Shown one piece after another: positions 35,503-47,614 of a stretch of DNA of 64,000 nt. The position numbers and the translations under genes are program-made. Within the stretch, counting starts at the first letter, position 1, and every line of letters starts with the position of its first letter. The notes under the pieces are model-generated. The model did not search any database. It was not told the origin of the DNA and saw nothing but the letters and a program-made list of their open reading frames with translations. Source of the DNA: Cyclina sinensis (lineage: Eukaryota; Mollusca; Bivalvia; Venerida; Veneridae); the NCBI GenBank assembly GCA_012932295.1, contig JAAONU010000019.1, positions 22,205,908 to 22,269,907 of the forward strand. Reading direction: 5' to 3'.

Positions 35503-38500
35503 TCTATGAGTTATACAGTCTATTGTAGTATTGATCATGTAAAATGAATCAAGGTTTCAGATGTTCAGAATATCTTATAAGAGAAGAACAAAATTAAATC
35601 ATTCTTTCATTTTTTTATTTCTACACTGTCATTAAAAAAACTGTAACGAAATTTAAACCGACTGACTCACAGAGAGACCGACGATGAAAAACAAGAGGGC
35701 CATGATGGCCCTGTATCGCTCATCTGAGTATGACTGCTTTTAACAAAGTTGCTATGGACCTGGTTAATTGACCCCAGATGACCCATATTCGAACTTGACC
35801 TAGAAATTATGGAAACAATCTCTTTGACAAATTTCAAGGTTATTTGATCTGAAAATGTTAGCTCTAGAGTGTTAACAAGGTTTTTCCATATTTGGGCTCT
35901 ATGACCTAGTTTTTTAACCTAGATGTCCCATATTCGAACTTGAGCTAGAAATTATCAAAACAATCTCTCTGACAAATTTCCAGGATATTTAGACTGAAAA
36001 AGAAGCCTCTACAGTGTTAACAAGGTTTTTCGATATTTAGGCTCTGTGACCTAGTTTTTGACCCCAGATAACCCATATCCAAACTGGAGCTACAAATCAT
36101 CAAAAAAAACCTTTCTGACAAATTTCTAGTTTTTCCATATTTGGACTCTGTGACGTAGTTTGTGACCCCAGATGACCCATATTCAAACTTGATCTAGAAA
36201 TCTTCAAGGCAACCTTTCTGACAAATTTCCAGATTATTAGGGCAGAAAATGTAACCTCTACAGTGTTAACAAGATGTTTCTATTTTTTGGCTCTGTGACC
36301 TAGTTTTTGAACCCAGATGACCCATATTCAATCTTGAGCTAGAAATCATAGAAGCAACCTTCCGAACAAATTTCCAGATTATTTGGTCTAAAAATGTTAC
36401 CTCTAGAGTGTTAACAAAGTTTTTCAATATTTGGGCTCTGTGACCTAGTTTTTGAACCCAGATGACCCATATTTGAACTTGATCTAGAAATCGTCAAAGC
36501 AACCTTTCTAACAAATTTCCAGATTATTTGGGCTGAAAATGTAACATCTAGAGTGTTAACAAGATTTTTCTATTTTTGGGCTCCGTGACCTAGTTTTTGA
36601 ACCCAGATGACCCATATTTTAACTTGAGCTAGAAATGATTGATAGAACCTTTCTGGCAAATTTCCAGGATATTTGGACTGAAAAAGTTGCCTCTAGAGTG
36701 TTAACAAAGTTTTTCTATATTTGGGCTCTGTGACCTAGTTTTCCAACCCTGATAACCCATGTTCGAACTCGTCCGAGATATTAATGAGACAAACATCCTG
36801 ACCAAGTTTCACGACAATTGAGGCAAAAAATGTGACCACTAGAGTGTTAACAAACTAATTGTTAACGGACGGACGGACGGACGACGGACAAATGGTGATC
36901 AGAAAAGCTCACTCTGTCACGACATGACAGGTGAGCTAAAAAGAGAGAAAATGTTAATACATATGAAAATTCTGGCTGAAATTGTAAAGAACATATATAA
37001 ACTAAGTTATTGACTCTTGTTTTGTTACAGAAATACATCAAAATATAAAGTTTTACACACTATTATCGGTAAAATGAACATTTTGTGTCATGGTATTAAT
37101 GGCTATGTTTAGTTTAAGTAATAAAAAAAAGTTTATATTGAACTATTGTTATAGATATTTAATATGAATCTGGTGTGATGTTTTTTTAATTATGTTAAAA
37201 TTTTGCCAAAACAAAGTTTTTCTCTTGCAGCAGAACACTGATCTCCCTCTAACCAACTGTTTAGTTTGATGATCTGATAATGTAATACTCGAGCTGACAA
37301 CTTTTTAAAAGTTTTATTATTTATAGTTAATAGTAAGTCTCAGTTTACAATAAGAGCTATTTCTGTTTGGCACAGCTCAATTCTATGGGCACTGACTCAT
37401 TTTAGATAAAGATACTAATTTGATTTGGCACTCAAATTTTCAAAGTCAAAGATCTTTGTAATTTTAACAGCCCCATTCAAGTGATTTGTTTTATTCGGCG
37501 GGGGTTATCAATTTGCTTGTTTGATTTGATTTTGTTTGACTTCTTCAGGAACTGAAGACACTAGAAAAACAGTATTCAAGTATCAAGGTCATTAAGCTAG
37601 GTAATGGTAGTTGTGGTTATTATCGGTCGCTTTACCTTTATAGGGGAAAAACCTTTTTCAGCGAAAGAAATTCACCCAATTCCATCATAAGATTTTTATT
37701 GAACAGAAACGAACGTACTTATTTTGTTCTTTGCTTTAAGCTTTTTTATATGGAAGTTTTAATGAGGTTACAGTAATAAATTTGATGCCGTAAGATCTGT
37801 TCTTGCAAGTAAGTATGTCGCACCAAGGTATAGCCGCACTAAAATCAAGAAAATTTCACCCAAAAAATCAAGTATGAATACTGTTAATCTGTAAACACTT
37901 TAACAGATGTAGAGAGTGAAGAAAGTATTCAAGCTGCATATAAGGAAACCCGTGATTTGGTAGGAGAGGATGGATTAAACGTCTTGGTAAATAATGCAGC
38001 CATTAATCTTAAACAACAGTCGATTTGTGACATAACGTCAGAGAACCTACTTCAGACACTGAAAGTAAATGGTGTAGCACCCGCCATCGTAATTAAGGTA
38101 AACAATTGTTTTGATTTTATATAGCTTGGTAAGGAAAAAAAGCTGTTTGACCTACTAATCATTGTATGAATTATGTATTTATCAATCAAAAATTGATTTA
38201 AAAAGGTGTAACCGATTACAATCTACTTCGAAAAGTAGCTACAATTCCGTATCAGTAACCATACCGAATAAATTCGTGTCCAGAAGACTTTTTTAAGACA
38301 TAAATTGCTCCGGTCTGTATTGACTAGGCAGTAAAACTTTAAAAGATATTCAATTCCTTTCTTAAACACAGCGAGAAAATGTTGTCCCTTTAGCTGTCGG
38401 TTCCAATTAGATTGTATTCCATTCTCGGTAAAGGCAAATCGATTGTACCAAAGTGCAGTAGTTCCTCCACACCATTATGATAAAAACCCTTACTCTAAAC

Positions 38501-41500
38501 GGCGATAAGTGTATTTTTAATGGTGAGGACTTCTTATCTCTAGCTAGTACACCAGGAAACAGAAAGTGGAACACATAAGCATATAAGTCAGAAAAGTGAG
38601 AGCATATTTTACTGACAGAGAACGCAGTTCAATTAATTCTTTCGTATTATATATTTTTAGACATTTTTGCCACTCTTGCAAACAGCAGCCGCTAAACAAG
38701 ATGGCGGCATGTCCTGGTCACGTGCCGCTATTATAAATATCTCGGCTTTACTTGGGTCGGTCGGAAAGAATGTTACCGGGGGATACTACCAGTACAGGGA
38801 ACCGAAGGTAACAAGAACTGTCTGCAGACAACTCACGTTTTTAAACGCTTTTTGCCTTGGAAAACAGAATGGGTCATTTTTTCTGCAAAATCAAGTTAAA
38901 TAGTTTTACTTTTTATTATATGTAATGGTCCAGGGGGTCCGTCCGTCCGTCTGTCAGTATTTGGTTTCTGAGGGAAAACTTGAGTACTCTTTGGCCTACA
39001 GTTTTTTACCTTCATGTGATTATTGCCCACATTAAGTGGTTGACTCTTATTGTAGGTAAAAGGTCAAGGTCACATAGACCTTAACATTGAAAACCATTTT
39101 CGCCAGGTAACTTGACAATTATTTGTTATGCACTTCAAACTATATATCATGATTGCACATATTGAGTGGATGACCCCTATACATTTTGGGGCCAGTATGT
39201 CAAAGGTCAAGGTCACAGCGACCTAAATGTTTAGAATCATTTACACTCTGTAACTCGACAACCATTTGTCACAGAGACTTCAAAATTCAGATACTAATTG
39301 CACACATTGAGTCATGACCCCTTTTGATTTTGGAGTAAGTAGGTAAAAGGTCAAGGTCATATAGACCTTAACATTGAAAACCATTTCCGCCATATAACGT
39401 AATAATCATTTGTTATAGAGACTTCAAACTTTATATCATGCTTGCACACTTTGAGTGGATGACTACTATACATTTTGGGGTCAGTATGTCAAAGGTCAAG
39501 GTCAGAGTGACTTAAATGTTTAAAATCATTTACACTCTCTTACTTGACAACCATTTGTCTATGAGACTTCAAAATTCATATAATGGTTGCACACACTGAG
39601 TGAAATAATACTAATTATTTTGGGGTCAAAGTCAGTGTCACAGTGAATCAAACTTGACAACCATTTGTTATAGAGATTTCAAACTTTATATCATGATTGC
39701 ACACATCGAATGGATGACCCCGATACATTTTGGGGTCAGTATGTCAAAGGTCATGGTCACAGTGACCTAAATATTTAGTATCATTTACACTCTGTAATTC
39801 GACAAATATTTTTCATAGAGACTTCAAAATGCATATAATGGTTGTACACATTGAGTGAATGACCCCTATTGATTTTGGGGTCAGTAGGTCAAAGGTAAAA
39901 AATTCAAAATTTAGAGCAAATTATTTAATTTTAAAGCTTACGGTTTCCTTCCTTGTATCACAAATGCATCATACTTAGAAAAAAAACCTTCGGGCATATA
40001 GTGCTCCGCCCAGCGGTGCTCTTGTTTATGTATGGATTAGTTTCTAATTCGACTTAAGTACTAAAATATGAGTGTTCAAATATGAAAGCATCTAGAACAG
40101 TATATTGTTCAATATTGCGAAAAACACGAGGAAGTAGATATACATGTTAGCTTTACATTGATAACCCGTTCACTTAAGCTGTGTGTATAGCTCGCTATAC
40201 ATTGTCTACTCGTATATTCTAATACAAAAATGGTTAATAGAAGATCAGAGTATGCCAGTGAAATATGGTCTTATATTAAGAATCATTGTCTCCTTGGCAT
40301 AGGGTGTAAAGGCATTTTTGATGAAATCTGTACAGTATATGGACAAAATGGAATGTCTTTTTCATCAGTTATTCGTTGGTTTAATAAATCCAAACGTGGG
40401 TTAATTTCGACTGAAGAAGCACCCCATGCCTGTCGGCCTAAAACAGCGTCTGTCAAGATGGATGCTAAAATGAAAGGAATAGCTAATACCGATGCAAGAT
40501 ACACCACTAGGCAAATAGCTAGTATCGTTGGCATCTCATTAGGAGCAGCTCATACTATTCTCAAACGTGATTTGAAAATGAGAAAGATCTGTGCTAGATG
40601 GATTCCCCATTTGCTGACAGGTGAGCAGAAAAAGTCTCGCGTGCAATGCGCAAAGTTGTTGCTTAAACAGTATCCAAATTACAAAGCACAGTCTTTTGCA
40701 AATGTTGTCACTGGTGACGAAACAAAGGTTCACCTAAATGAGCCAAAAAGAAAACACCAAAACAAGATTTGGGCTACAAAGTCAGGCAAAAGACCATGCA
40801 TTGCAAAAAGGACCATCAGTATAAAAAGGTAATGTATGCCATTTTCTTTACAACTCAGGATTCCGCCATTCAGATTGCTGTTCCTAAAGGCAAATCTGTT
40901 AATGCGAAATTTTACAAGGCAAAAGTTCTTCGAAAAACTAAGCAAATACTTTTGAAAACAAAGACCCGCACCAGGTTTGGCCAATGTCAGATTGCTGCAT
41001 GACAACGCGTCATCGCACAAGGCGTCTATAGTGCAAGAAGCAGAAAAAAGTCGTTAAGCTCCCCCATCCTCCGTATTCACCTGACCTTGCCCCTTCTGAC
41101 ATTTTTTGTTTCCAAAGCTAAATAATACCTTTCAGGTCAAATATTTGTTCAGCGACACTTTTCGGTTTTGCAATATTCCAATGTCTTCATAGTACACTTA
41201 ATTGCAGGTGAATATTTGAAGAAACAAAATAAAAATTCAGTGAAACCTATAAAGAATCAAATTTTACGTGCTTAAATGCATTCATATTTGAACACTCCTC
41301 GTACAGATAAAAATCTACAAAGATTTGTCAATATTTTTGTAAAAGTTGTTTTTTAGAATCATCAAAAAGGACAACAAAAAATATAATGAACTTCATCATC
41401 AATTTTATCTGTGTCACATATAGAACATTTTCTATTTGAGAGATCTATTTTAATCCATTGCAGTGTTTCAACTGGACGTTAATAGTTCATGAATAACAAA

Positions 41501-41753
41501 CAGTTTTCTTTTCTGTTTTCTTTCTTAGGCTGCCTTAAACCAGTTAACTAAGAATTTGTGTATTGAGCTGAGTCCGAAGGGTATACTTGTTACATGTATA
41601 CACCCAGGATGGGTTACAACTGATATGGGTGGTCCAAATGCACCTCTAGGGAAGGAAAGCAGCGTCAAAGGAATGATTGAGGTTTTTCAGAGCATGAACA
41701 GCGACAGTGCAGGAAAACTGTTAGTGTATAATGGTCAGACACTGCAGTGGTAG
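35170..41753 (+). CDS. Short-chain dehydrogenase/reductase (C-factor/sniffer-like), 5 exons
   Basis: Complete model, 249 codons with the stop. Exons: 35170-35301, 37549-37600, 37907-38097, 38661-38807, 41529-41753; GT-AG introns, phases 0, 1, 0, 0. Classical SDR marks: TGSSRGIG (residues 9-16) for NAD(P) binding; NNAA (90-93); INISALLGS (150-158) supplying the catalytic serine region; Y170-R-E-P-K174 as the YxxxK pair; then AALNQLTKNLCIELSPKGI and HPGWVTTDMGG. Members reduce or oxidise carbonyl/alcohol groups. The NVLVNNAAIN, GGYYQYRxxKAALN and PGWVTTDMGG wording is close to the C-factor/sniffer-type carbonyl reductases; the substrate is unknown. No signal peptide or membrane segment, so probably cytosolic. 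Intron 1 holds a hairpin-capped element and intron 4 a mariner. An AATAAA lies 111 bp after the stop. Confidence 0.93.
35440..35508. repeat. (GTCT)n(ATCT)n microsatellite, SDR intron 1
   Basis: CCGTCTGTCTGTCG, then about six TCTG and six TATC units. Confidence 0.95.
35652..37190. mobile_element. MITE of the 28.8-kb family, split by a hairpin-capped element
   Basis: TTTAAACCGACTGACTCACAGAG at the left matches the inverted right end of the MITE at 28784-29190. After the inserted element, GAGAGAAAATGTTAATA and TTTTGTTACAGAAATACATC then TATAAAGTTTTACACACT continue the same family (compare minus strand 29,150-29,060). The far end is not clear. Confidence 0.6.
35690..36942. mobile_element. Hairpin-capped tandem-array element, copy A (SDR intron 1)
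   Basis: Starts ACAAGAGGGCCATGATGGCC (a small palindrome) CTGTATCGCTCATCTGAG and ends CATGACAGGTGAGCTAAAAA; TCATCTGAG and CAGGTGAGC are near inverted. Inside are about eight units of about 140 bp sharing GGGCTCTGTGACCTAGTTTT, CCCAGATGACCCATATTCGA and ACCTCTAGAGTGTTAACAAG. A GGACGGACGGACGACGGAC tract precedes the end. Its boundaries are confirmed because it interrupts a MITE. Non-coding. The plan recalls pearl or Helentron-related non-autonomous elements of molluscs (inference). Confidence 0.8.
38930..40025. repeat. Array-type element with AAAGGTCAAGGTCA units (SDR intron 4)
   Basis: Head GGGGGTCCGTCCGTCCGTCTGT, then about six units of roughly 140-160 bp sharing GCACACATTGAGTG.ATGACC, TTTTGGGGTCAGTATGTCAA and AGGTCAAGGTCACAG.GACCT. 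Tail GCTCCGCCCAGCGGTGCTCTTG. It contains NR5A/ERR-type TCAAGGTCA words and one perfect GGTCACAGTGACC palindrome (39755-39767). Confidence 0.8.
40064..41303 (+). mobile_element. mariner-like transposon in SDR intron 4
   Basis: Terminal inverted repeats share GAGTGTTCAAATATGAA.GCAT (near 40,070-40,091 and, inverted, near 41,275-41,297). Length is about 1.24 kb, normal for mariner. It contains a decayed plus-strand transposase. Confidence 0.88.
40230..41150 (+). pseudogene. mariner transposase, frameshifted
   Basis: The frame from 40230 carries the paired HTH region and RWIPHLLTGEQKKSRV followed by VVTGDETKVH (first catalytic Asp). The frame changes near 40,830 and again near 41,000, where another frame reads LLHDNASSHKASIV (second Asp). 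A third frame reads the PPYSPDLAPSDIF-type block (third Asp) near 41,075-41,105. The order and D...D spacing fit DD34D mariners. At least two frameshifts make it inactive. Confidence 0.9.
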
Positions 41754-41863
41754 TCAGAGATAATAGTTTTAACCTTTCAAGTAGTGATTGTTACAAACAA
41801 ACTGTTCAAATGGAGGGTCTTTCAATAGTGCATGTACTTTGAAAAACTATGTTTGATTTTAAT

Positions 41864-41869
41864 AATAAA
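41864..41869 (+). promoter_or_regulatory. Polyadenylation signal AATAAA of the SDR gene
   Basis: Canonical hexamer 111 bp past the stop, on the coding strand. Confidence 0.6.
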
Positions 41870-41879
41870 TCTTATTTGA

Positions 41880-42650
41880 TTTATCTAGAAGTCTGCACAT
41901 TTACATCCTTCCTGATTAAAAGTTGTCCACCACGATCTTCACTCTCCATGTTTATCACCGTTATGTGACTATATTTTGTCAACACATTTTCAAAATAACT
42001 TTTTCCTAAATCCCATTTCTTAACTCCTGTTATCCTGAGTCCATTTCATCACATTATATTCGGGATATATTATCTAAAATAAAATGTAATCATACCTTTC
42101 CTGCTGTCGTATCTTACTTATAGTTTCCCTCATTGGCTCAAAGCAAAAGGTATTTTCATAGGTTTCAAGAAAAATTATATAATCAACGAACACATCTCAA
42201 AATTATGTCCCACATATGGTGGCATGTTTTCCACAAGCCAGCTAACTTATGTTCATGAAAACCCATTGGGTTAAACACATTTTATCAAGTTATCATTTGC
42301 AAAAATAGCTTTCACAAGATGAATATCTGAGCAAGAGTACTTCTTAGACAGTGCCTAAAACTGACACCACATGACCACTTGAGTTTATTTAATAACTTGG
42401 TAAGGTTCGTATCTTTACTGAGGTAAGAGTTTTACTTATATATTACCTTGGAGTTCACTACATATTTAATATATTTGAATTAAGGATACCTCAGACTAGC
42501 GTTTGAATAATGAAACCCAAAGTATCCGAAATTTTAATGTTTCGTATACCTAGTTATCGCAATTCTTATGTTTGTTCTAACATTACAACGTTTTCGCAAT
42601 ATGCACGTATACATCTCAAAAAAATTCTGTGAACATAAAATCAGCTCTAG
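41880..42650. other. Downstream of the SDR gene, nothing recognised
   Basis: AT-rich, no convincing gene. Confidence 0.4.
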
Positions 42651-42661
42651 TAACACCACTG

Positions 42662-42795
42662 TCTCTTTTGATTTTGATTTGATTTGATTTATTTCGGTAT
42701 AGAAGTACAGTACATGGATATAAAACATGATAGCAAATGTAAAATACACACATGAAATGTACATCAACACCGAGGACGACACAGTTAACATGTTT
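42662..42795 (-). repeat. Possible LINE 3' tail
   Basis: (TTTGA)n near 42,665-42,690 followed by TTTATTTCGGTATAGAAGTACAG and AT-rich sequence. On the minus strand this reads as a 3' UTR ending in (TCAAA)n, similar in plan to the LINE end at 23.28 kb. Confidence 0.4.
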
Positions 42796-43179
42796 ATTCA
42801 CAAAACGATTCAGTGTCTAAAAAAATAGAAGGAAATCATGATTTCTAAATATCATTTCCACTTAACATGATATGCTGTCACCACTTATCAAAGAGAAAAT
42901 GTACCCGATGAAACTAAACCCATCTTTAAAAATTCTGCCGAAAACTTGCAGATTCCCATTACACTTTCAAATGTAAAATAATGAAGCTACGGGTCGGACA
43001 GTAATTTATTTCCTGTGTTTATGGTCAAAATTGGGTCTCCAAACGTTTCAGATATTCATATTTTATCGTAATGTGCACTTACTATGACATTTGACGGTAA
43101 TCATGCATACAGACTTTACTATGTCAAATCACAGATGACAGAACCACAACAATAAAACGACTATAGAGTTGTATTTACT

Positions 43180-43938
43180 ACGGTGACACAGAGGTGACAT
43201 GCTCAACTTCTTTTAAAACTGCACTTCTCTTTTTTTATCTCGTTCCCACGAGATACTAACTCAAGGGAATGACTTAGTATCTCGTTCCCACGAGATACTA
43301 GCTCGATGGTACGACTTAGTATCTCGTTCCCATGAGTTACTAAGTTGTGGGAACGAGATGAAAAAAGAGAAGTGTAAATCTGAAAAAAAGGCATCGCATC
43401 TGAAAAAGAGTAGCGCGGTAAAGAAAAGAATTCTGTTGTAAAAAAACAACAGTGCGTGTAAGCTATGTCGAGGGAACGACTAACTAACTCGTGGGAACGA
43501 CTTACTAAGTTGTGGGAATGAGTTAGCTGTGTCGTGGGAACAAGTTACTATGTCGTGAGAAAGCAAAATATTGTGCTACACTTTTTTTTTCAAAGCAATA
43601 CTTTCTTTAACTGCACTTCTCTTTTTTGATACTAACTTGAGGGAACGACTTAGTATCTCGTGGAAATGAGATATTAGGTCGTTCCCACGACACAGCTAAC
43701 TCGTTCCCACGAGTTAGTAAGTCATTCTCTCGACATAGCTTACATGCACTGTTCATTTTTTTATAACAAGATTTTTTTTTATTGCGCTTCTCTTTTTTTC
43801 AAATGCAATAGTTTTTTAAAGATTTTCCCTTCTCTTTTTTATCTCGTTCCCACGACCTTATAGTATCTCGTGGGAACGAGATTACAAAAAGAGAAGTGCA
43901 ATTAAAAACAGTTGTGCATGTCACCTCTGTGCCACCGT
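43180..43938. mobile_element. Foldback element with palindromic TCTCGTTCCCACGAGA units
   Basis: Ends ACGGTGACACAGAGGTGACATG (43180) and its inverted copy CATGTCACCTCTGTGCCACCGT (to 43938), flanked by an 8-bp near duplication (TATTTACT/AATTTACT), which suggests hAT-type integration. Both arms continue with CTGCACTTCTCTTTTTTTAT. The interior is a set of about ten palindromic words, CTCGTTCCCACGAG or CTCGTGGGAACGAG, separated by ATACTAACTC-like spacers. Confidence 0.8.
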
Positions 43939-44370
43939 AATTTACTGCAAAACGACCGAACTATACTATTCAAACTACCGACTTATATTTTCGTTCAAAA
44001 ATGGGAAGTAAGAAAACAATTCAGCTCCGTAACGATGTACCACTCTATAAAGAAGCGAATGCACTGTTAGATATCGTTTTGTTGCATCTCAATAGAGTTT
44101 TATTTCTTTAATCACGTGAAAAGTGGTGGCAATGGTTACTGTACTTGTGTGAAAGTTTTATTTACATAATTATACACGCTCATACTGCGATAAACTCTTA
44201 TATACTAGTTATTAACTAAATTATCACTCAATTTTGTATTAACTTAAGTTTGTTACAAGTGTTCACGAACAAATAGGCTCGTAATTTACATACGGGAGAT
44301 GTCGATAATTCTTATACAAATCAGATTATTTATAGGTAATTATAATAGTATTAGCTGAACACGAACAAGA

Positions 44371-44600
44371 ATGGCTGAGAGATCTATAGCCGTTACAGGC
44401 CCAAAGTGGTGGAACGCTCTTCCGAACCATTTAAAGTGCATTGAGAAAGAAGATCAGTTCCGATGCAAACTTATTTGTTTAATGTTTTCTTTGACTAAAA
44501 CATACTAAGCACGAGAGCAGTGTAAATAGGACTGTAAAGCGCAATCGAATATTTGACAATAATTTTTGCGCTATATAAATGTACTTGTATTTGTATTTAA
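44371..44600 (+). pseudogene. 3' end of a non-LTR retrotransposon ORF with short 3' UTR
   Basis: The plus frame 44371-44508 reads MAERSIAVTGPKWWNALPNH, LKCIEKEDQFRCKL and a stop. This is the R.F.V.GP..WN.LP..L......F...L pattern found at the C-terminus of many LINE reverse-transcriptase proteins. The tail GCGCTATATAAATGTACTTG then (TATTTG)n is a typical 3' end. Confidence 0.75.
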
Positions 44601-44995
44601 ATGAAATGTTATTGTATTCTACTTAAAGGTCCGTAATTATACTAGTAACCTAGTACGTTGTATGTTCTTTACCATAGCGATTTATTATTCGCGAAATTCG
44701 CGGTCATAATGATTGCGCGAAAATTTGTCTCCGCGAAAATGCCAATCATATAAAAAAACTCAAATATTGTATCCGTGAGAGTTTTTAGGAATACAGTAAC
44801 CGCTGCCAGACGTTTGATTTTCGTCCTGATTATCAAAAAAAAGTGTTTTCAGCTCAACTATGAACCACAAATCTAAACAAACTACGTTTTATGTTGTTCG
44901 GATCCTCAGACCCGGACAACCAGAGACGGCATTTCCAAGTCTTTAAGGCTTTTCAATACCGAAGTAATGCGACACATGTTTCAAAAGAAGACAAA

Positions 44996-46440
44996 TAACC
45001 AGAGGGCCCTGATGGCCCTGGATCGCTCAACTAAATACTTTGCCTTTGGATCTCTTCTTGAGCAAATATCAGAAGCTTTTTAAGATTCTCCCATTAAAAA
45101 CTATATGAATTCAAGTTTAAGCCCCAGGGTAGAGCCAATTTTCACCCATGGAGCATAATTTGGACAAACTTGCAATGCTCTATGTAAAATATCTAAGTTC
45201 TAGGCCTTCTGGTTTCAGACAAAGAGATTGTTTAAGTCTTCCCTTTATAAGCCCATGTAAAATTAAGTGACCCCGGGGCTGGGTCATTAATGAATATAAG
45301 GGGTCAAAAACTATAGGGGTCATCTACAAGTCATAGCCAACCTATAAAACAAGTTTGAGGAATCTTGGCCCAGGCGTTCCATAGTTATTGATAAAAAACC
45401 GTTTTGCATTTCAAGGTTACTGTGACCCTTGACCTTTCACCCAATGATCTGAAAACCGACCGGAGTCATCTACTGATCATGATCGACCTAAATACAAAGT
45501 TGTAGGAAGGTGGGATCAAGGGTTCTAAAGTAATTAATCGGAAACCATTTTGCTTTACAACGTCCCTGTGACCTTGGCCTTCGACTTAATGGCCTGAAAA
45601 ACTGTAGGAGTCATCTATTGGTCATGACTAACCCTTCGTATCAAGTTTTGGGAAGCTGGATACAAGCGTTCTAAAGTAATTGATCAGAAAACCATTTCGC
45701 TATTCAAGGTCACTGTGACCTTGACCTGGTGATCTGAAAAACTGTAGTGGCCATCTACTGGTCATGACCAACCTGCCTATGAAGTTTGGGGAGCTGGGTT
45801 CAAGCTTTCTATAGAAATTATTTGGAAACCATTCAGCTATTCAAGGTCACTGTGACCTTGACCTTTGACCTGAGAAACTATAATGGTCATCTACTGGGCA
45901 TGACCAAACTTCATACCAAGCTTGAGAAACCTGGACCCAAGCTTTCTATAGTTATTGATCTAAAACTGTTTGCTTTGACCTGATAACCTGAAAAACTTTA
46001 GGGGACATCTACTGGTCATGAACAACCTACAAACCAAGTTTGAGGAATGTGGGCTCAGGCGTTCTATAGTTATTGATCCAAAACCGTTTGTCTTTTCAAG
46101 GTCACTGTGACCTGGGTATCTGACCTGGTGATCTGAAAAGCTAAATAGATCATGTACTGGTCATGATCAACCTACATTTTAAGTTTGAGGAAAGTGGGCC
46201 CAAGCGTTCTATAGTTATTGATCTGAAACCATTTGTCTTTTCAAGGTCACTACGACCTTCACCTTTGACCCAATGACCTGAAAAACTATAGGGGGCATCT
46301 ACTGGTCATGACCAACATACATACTAAGTGGAAGGTGGGTCCTAGGGTTCTCTAGATATTGATCAGAAACGAAATTTCTATTGACCGACCAACATTTGCA
46401 AAACAATATGCCCCCTCATCTTCGGTGGGGTGGAGTGCCT
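44996..46440. repeat. Array-type element with palindromic AGGTCACTGTGACCT units
   Basis: Head ACCAGAGGGCCCTGATGGCC (hairpin) CTGGATCGCTCAAC. About nine units of about 130 bp share ATCTACTGGTCATGACCAAC, CAAGTTTGAGGAA and AGCGTTCTATAGTTATTGAT; several contain TTCAAGGTCACTGTGACCTT. End CCAACATTTGCAAAACAATA. A fragment of the same family is at 53,930-54,175. Confidence 0.8.
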
Positions 46441-46584
46441 AAAAAGATCAAAATTTTGTGAGAGAGTCGATCGAAATATAGAATAGTTGAAGGCACCATT
46501 TGCCCTTGTATTCTTAGTTTGATTTGTAAAACATTTTGCCGTTTCTATCCATTAAAAGTGGGTTACTAATTCTAAGTTACAAAC

Positions 46585-47612
46585 TAAAATAGAGCTATCA
46601 CTAAATGTGATTAATACCCCCGCAAGACTGCTTTGGAACTGAAGAAGTTATTAGTAACAGAAAACTTTGTAAAAGAAATAAAACAGAGTTATGCTTCAGG
46701 GCAATTAATGACAGTTGTGGTTCTTATACACTGCATTTCGTGTCATTGTGCTTGACCATTGTATGAAGCACTGAATTGCAACCATCAAAGGGCAATAACT
46801 GTTGAAATACTGAAGATGGAGTTATAGCTCTTGTAAATTTCGTTTCCTGTCATTGTGCTTGACCATTGTATGAAGCTGCATTGAATTCCAACCATTAGCT
46901 TTCAAGTTATGCTCCGGACAAGGAAAACAAAGGGCAATAACTGTGCAAATCGTGAAGATAGAGTTATAGCTCTTGTACACTGCACTTTCTGTCACTGTGC
47001 TTGTTCACTGTATAAAGTTGTACTGAAATCCAACCATTAAGTTTTCAAGTTATGCTCCGGACAAGGAAAACCAACAAAGGGCAATAACTCTGCAAATAGT
47101 GAAGATGGAATTATGGCTTTTTTACATTGCACTTTCTGTCATTCAACTTGACAATTGTATGAAGTTGCATTAAATTCCAACCAGTAGTTTTCAAGTTAAG
47201 CTCCAGACAAGAAAATTCAACAAAGGGCAATAACTCTGCAAATAGTGAAGATGGAGTTATGATTCTTGAACACTGCAATTCCACTCATTACGCTTGACCA
47301 TTACATGAAGTTGCAATGAATTCAAACCTTTACTTTCCAAGTTATGCTCCGGACAAGGAATACCAACAAAAGGCAATAACTCTGCAGATAGTGAAGTTGG
47401 AGTTATAATTCTTGAACACTGCACTTTCTCTCATTGTGCTAGACCACTGTATGAAGTTGCACTGAATTCAAACCATTAGTTATAATCCGGACAAGGAAAT
47501 TGCAACAGACCAACTGACCGCCTGCCCGACCAACCGCCCAACCAACCACCGGGTGACTCCTATATATCCCCCCCCCACCCCAAACAAACTTCGTTTCAGG
47601 GGTATAATAATG
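46585..47612. mobile_element. Tandem-array element with GGGCAATAACTCTGCAAATA units, copy 1
   Basis: Head TAGAGCTATCACTAAATGTG, ATTAATACCCC (mini hairpin ATCAC/GTGAT). About five units of about 148 bp share CAACAAAGGGCAATAACT, AGTGAAGATGGAGTTAT and TCAAGTTATGCTCCGGACAA. End CACCGGGTGACTCCTA, CCCC, AGGGGTATAATAA; AATACCCC and GGGGTAT are inverted. A second copy is at 60,342-61,970. Confidence 0.8.
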
Positions 47613-47614
47613 TA

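Noticed and set aside
45707..46113. Calling the ERE palindromes functional enhancers of the SDR gene
   Set aside because: They are internal to a repeat family several kb downstream; sequence alone cannot show binding or target.
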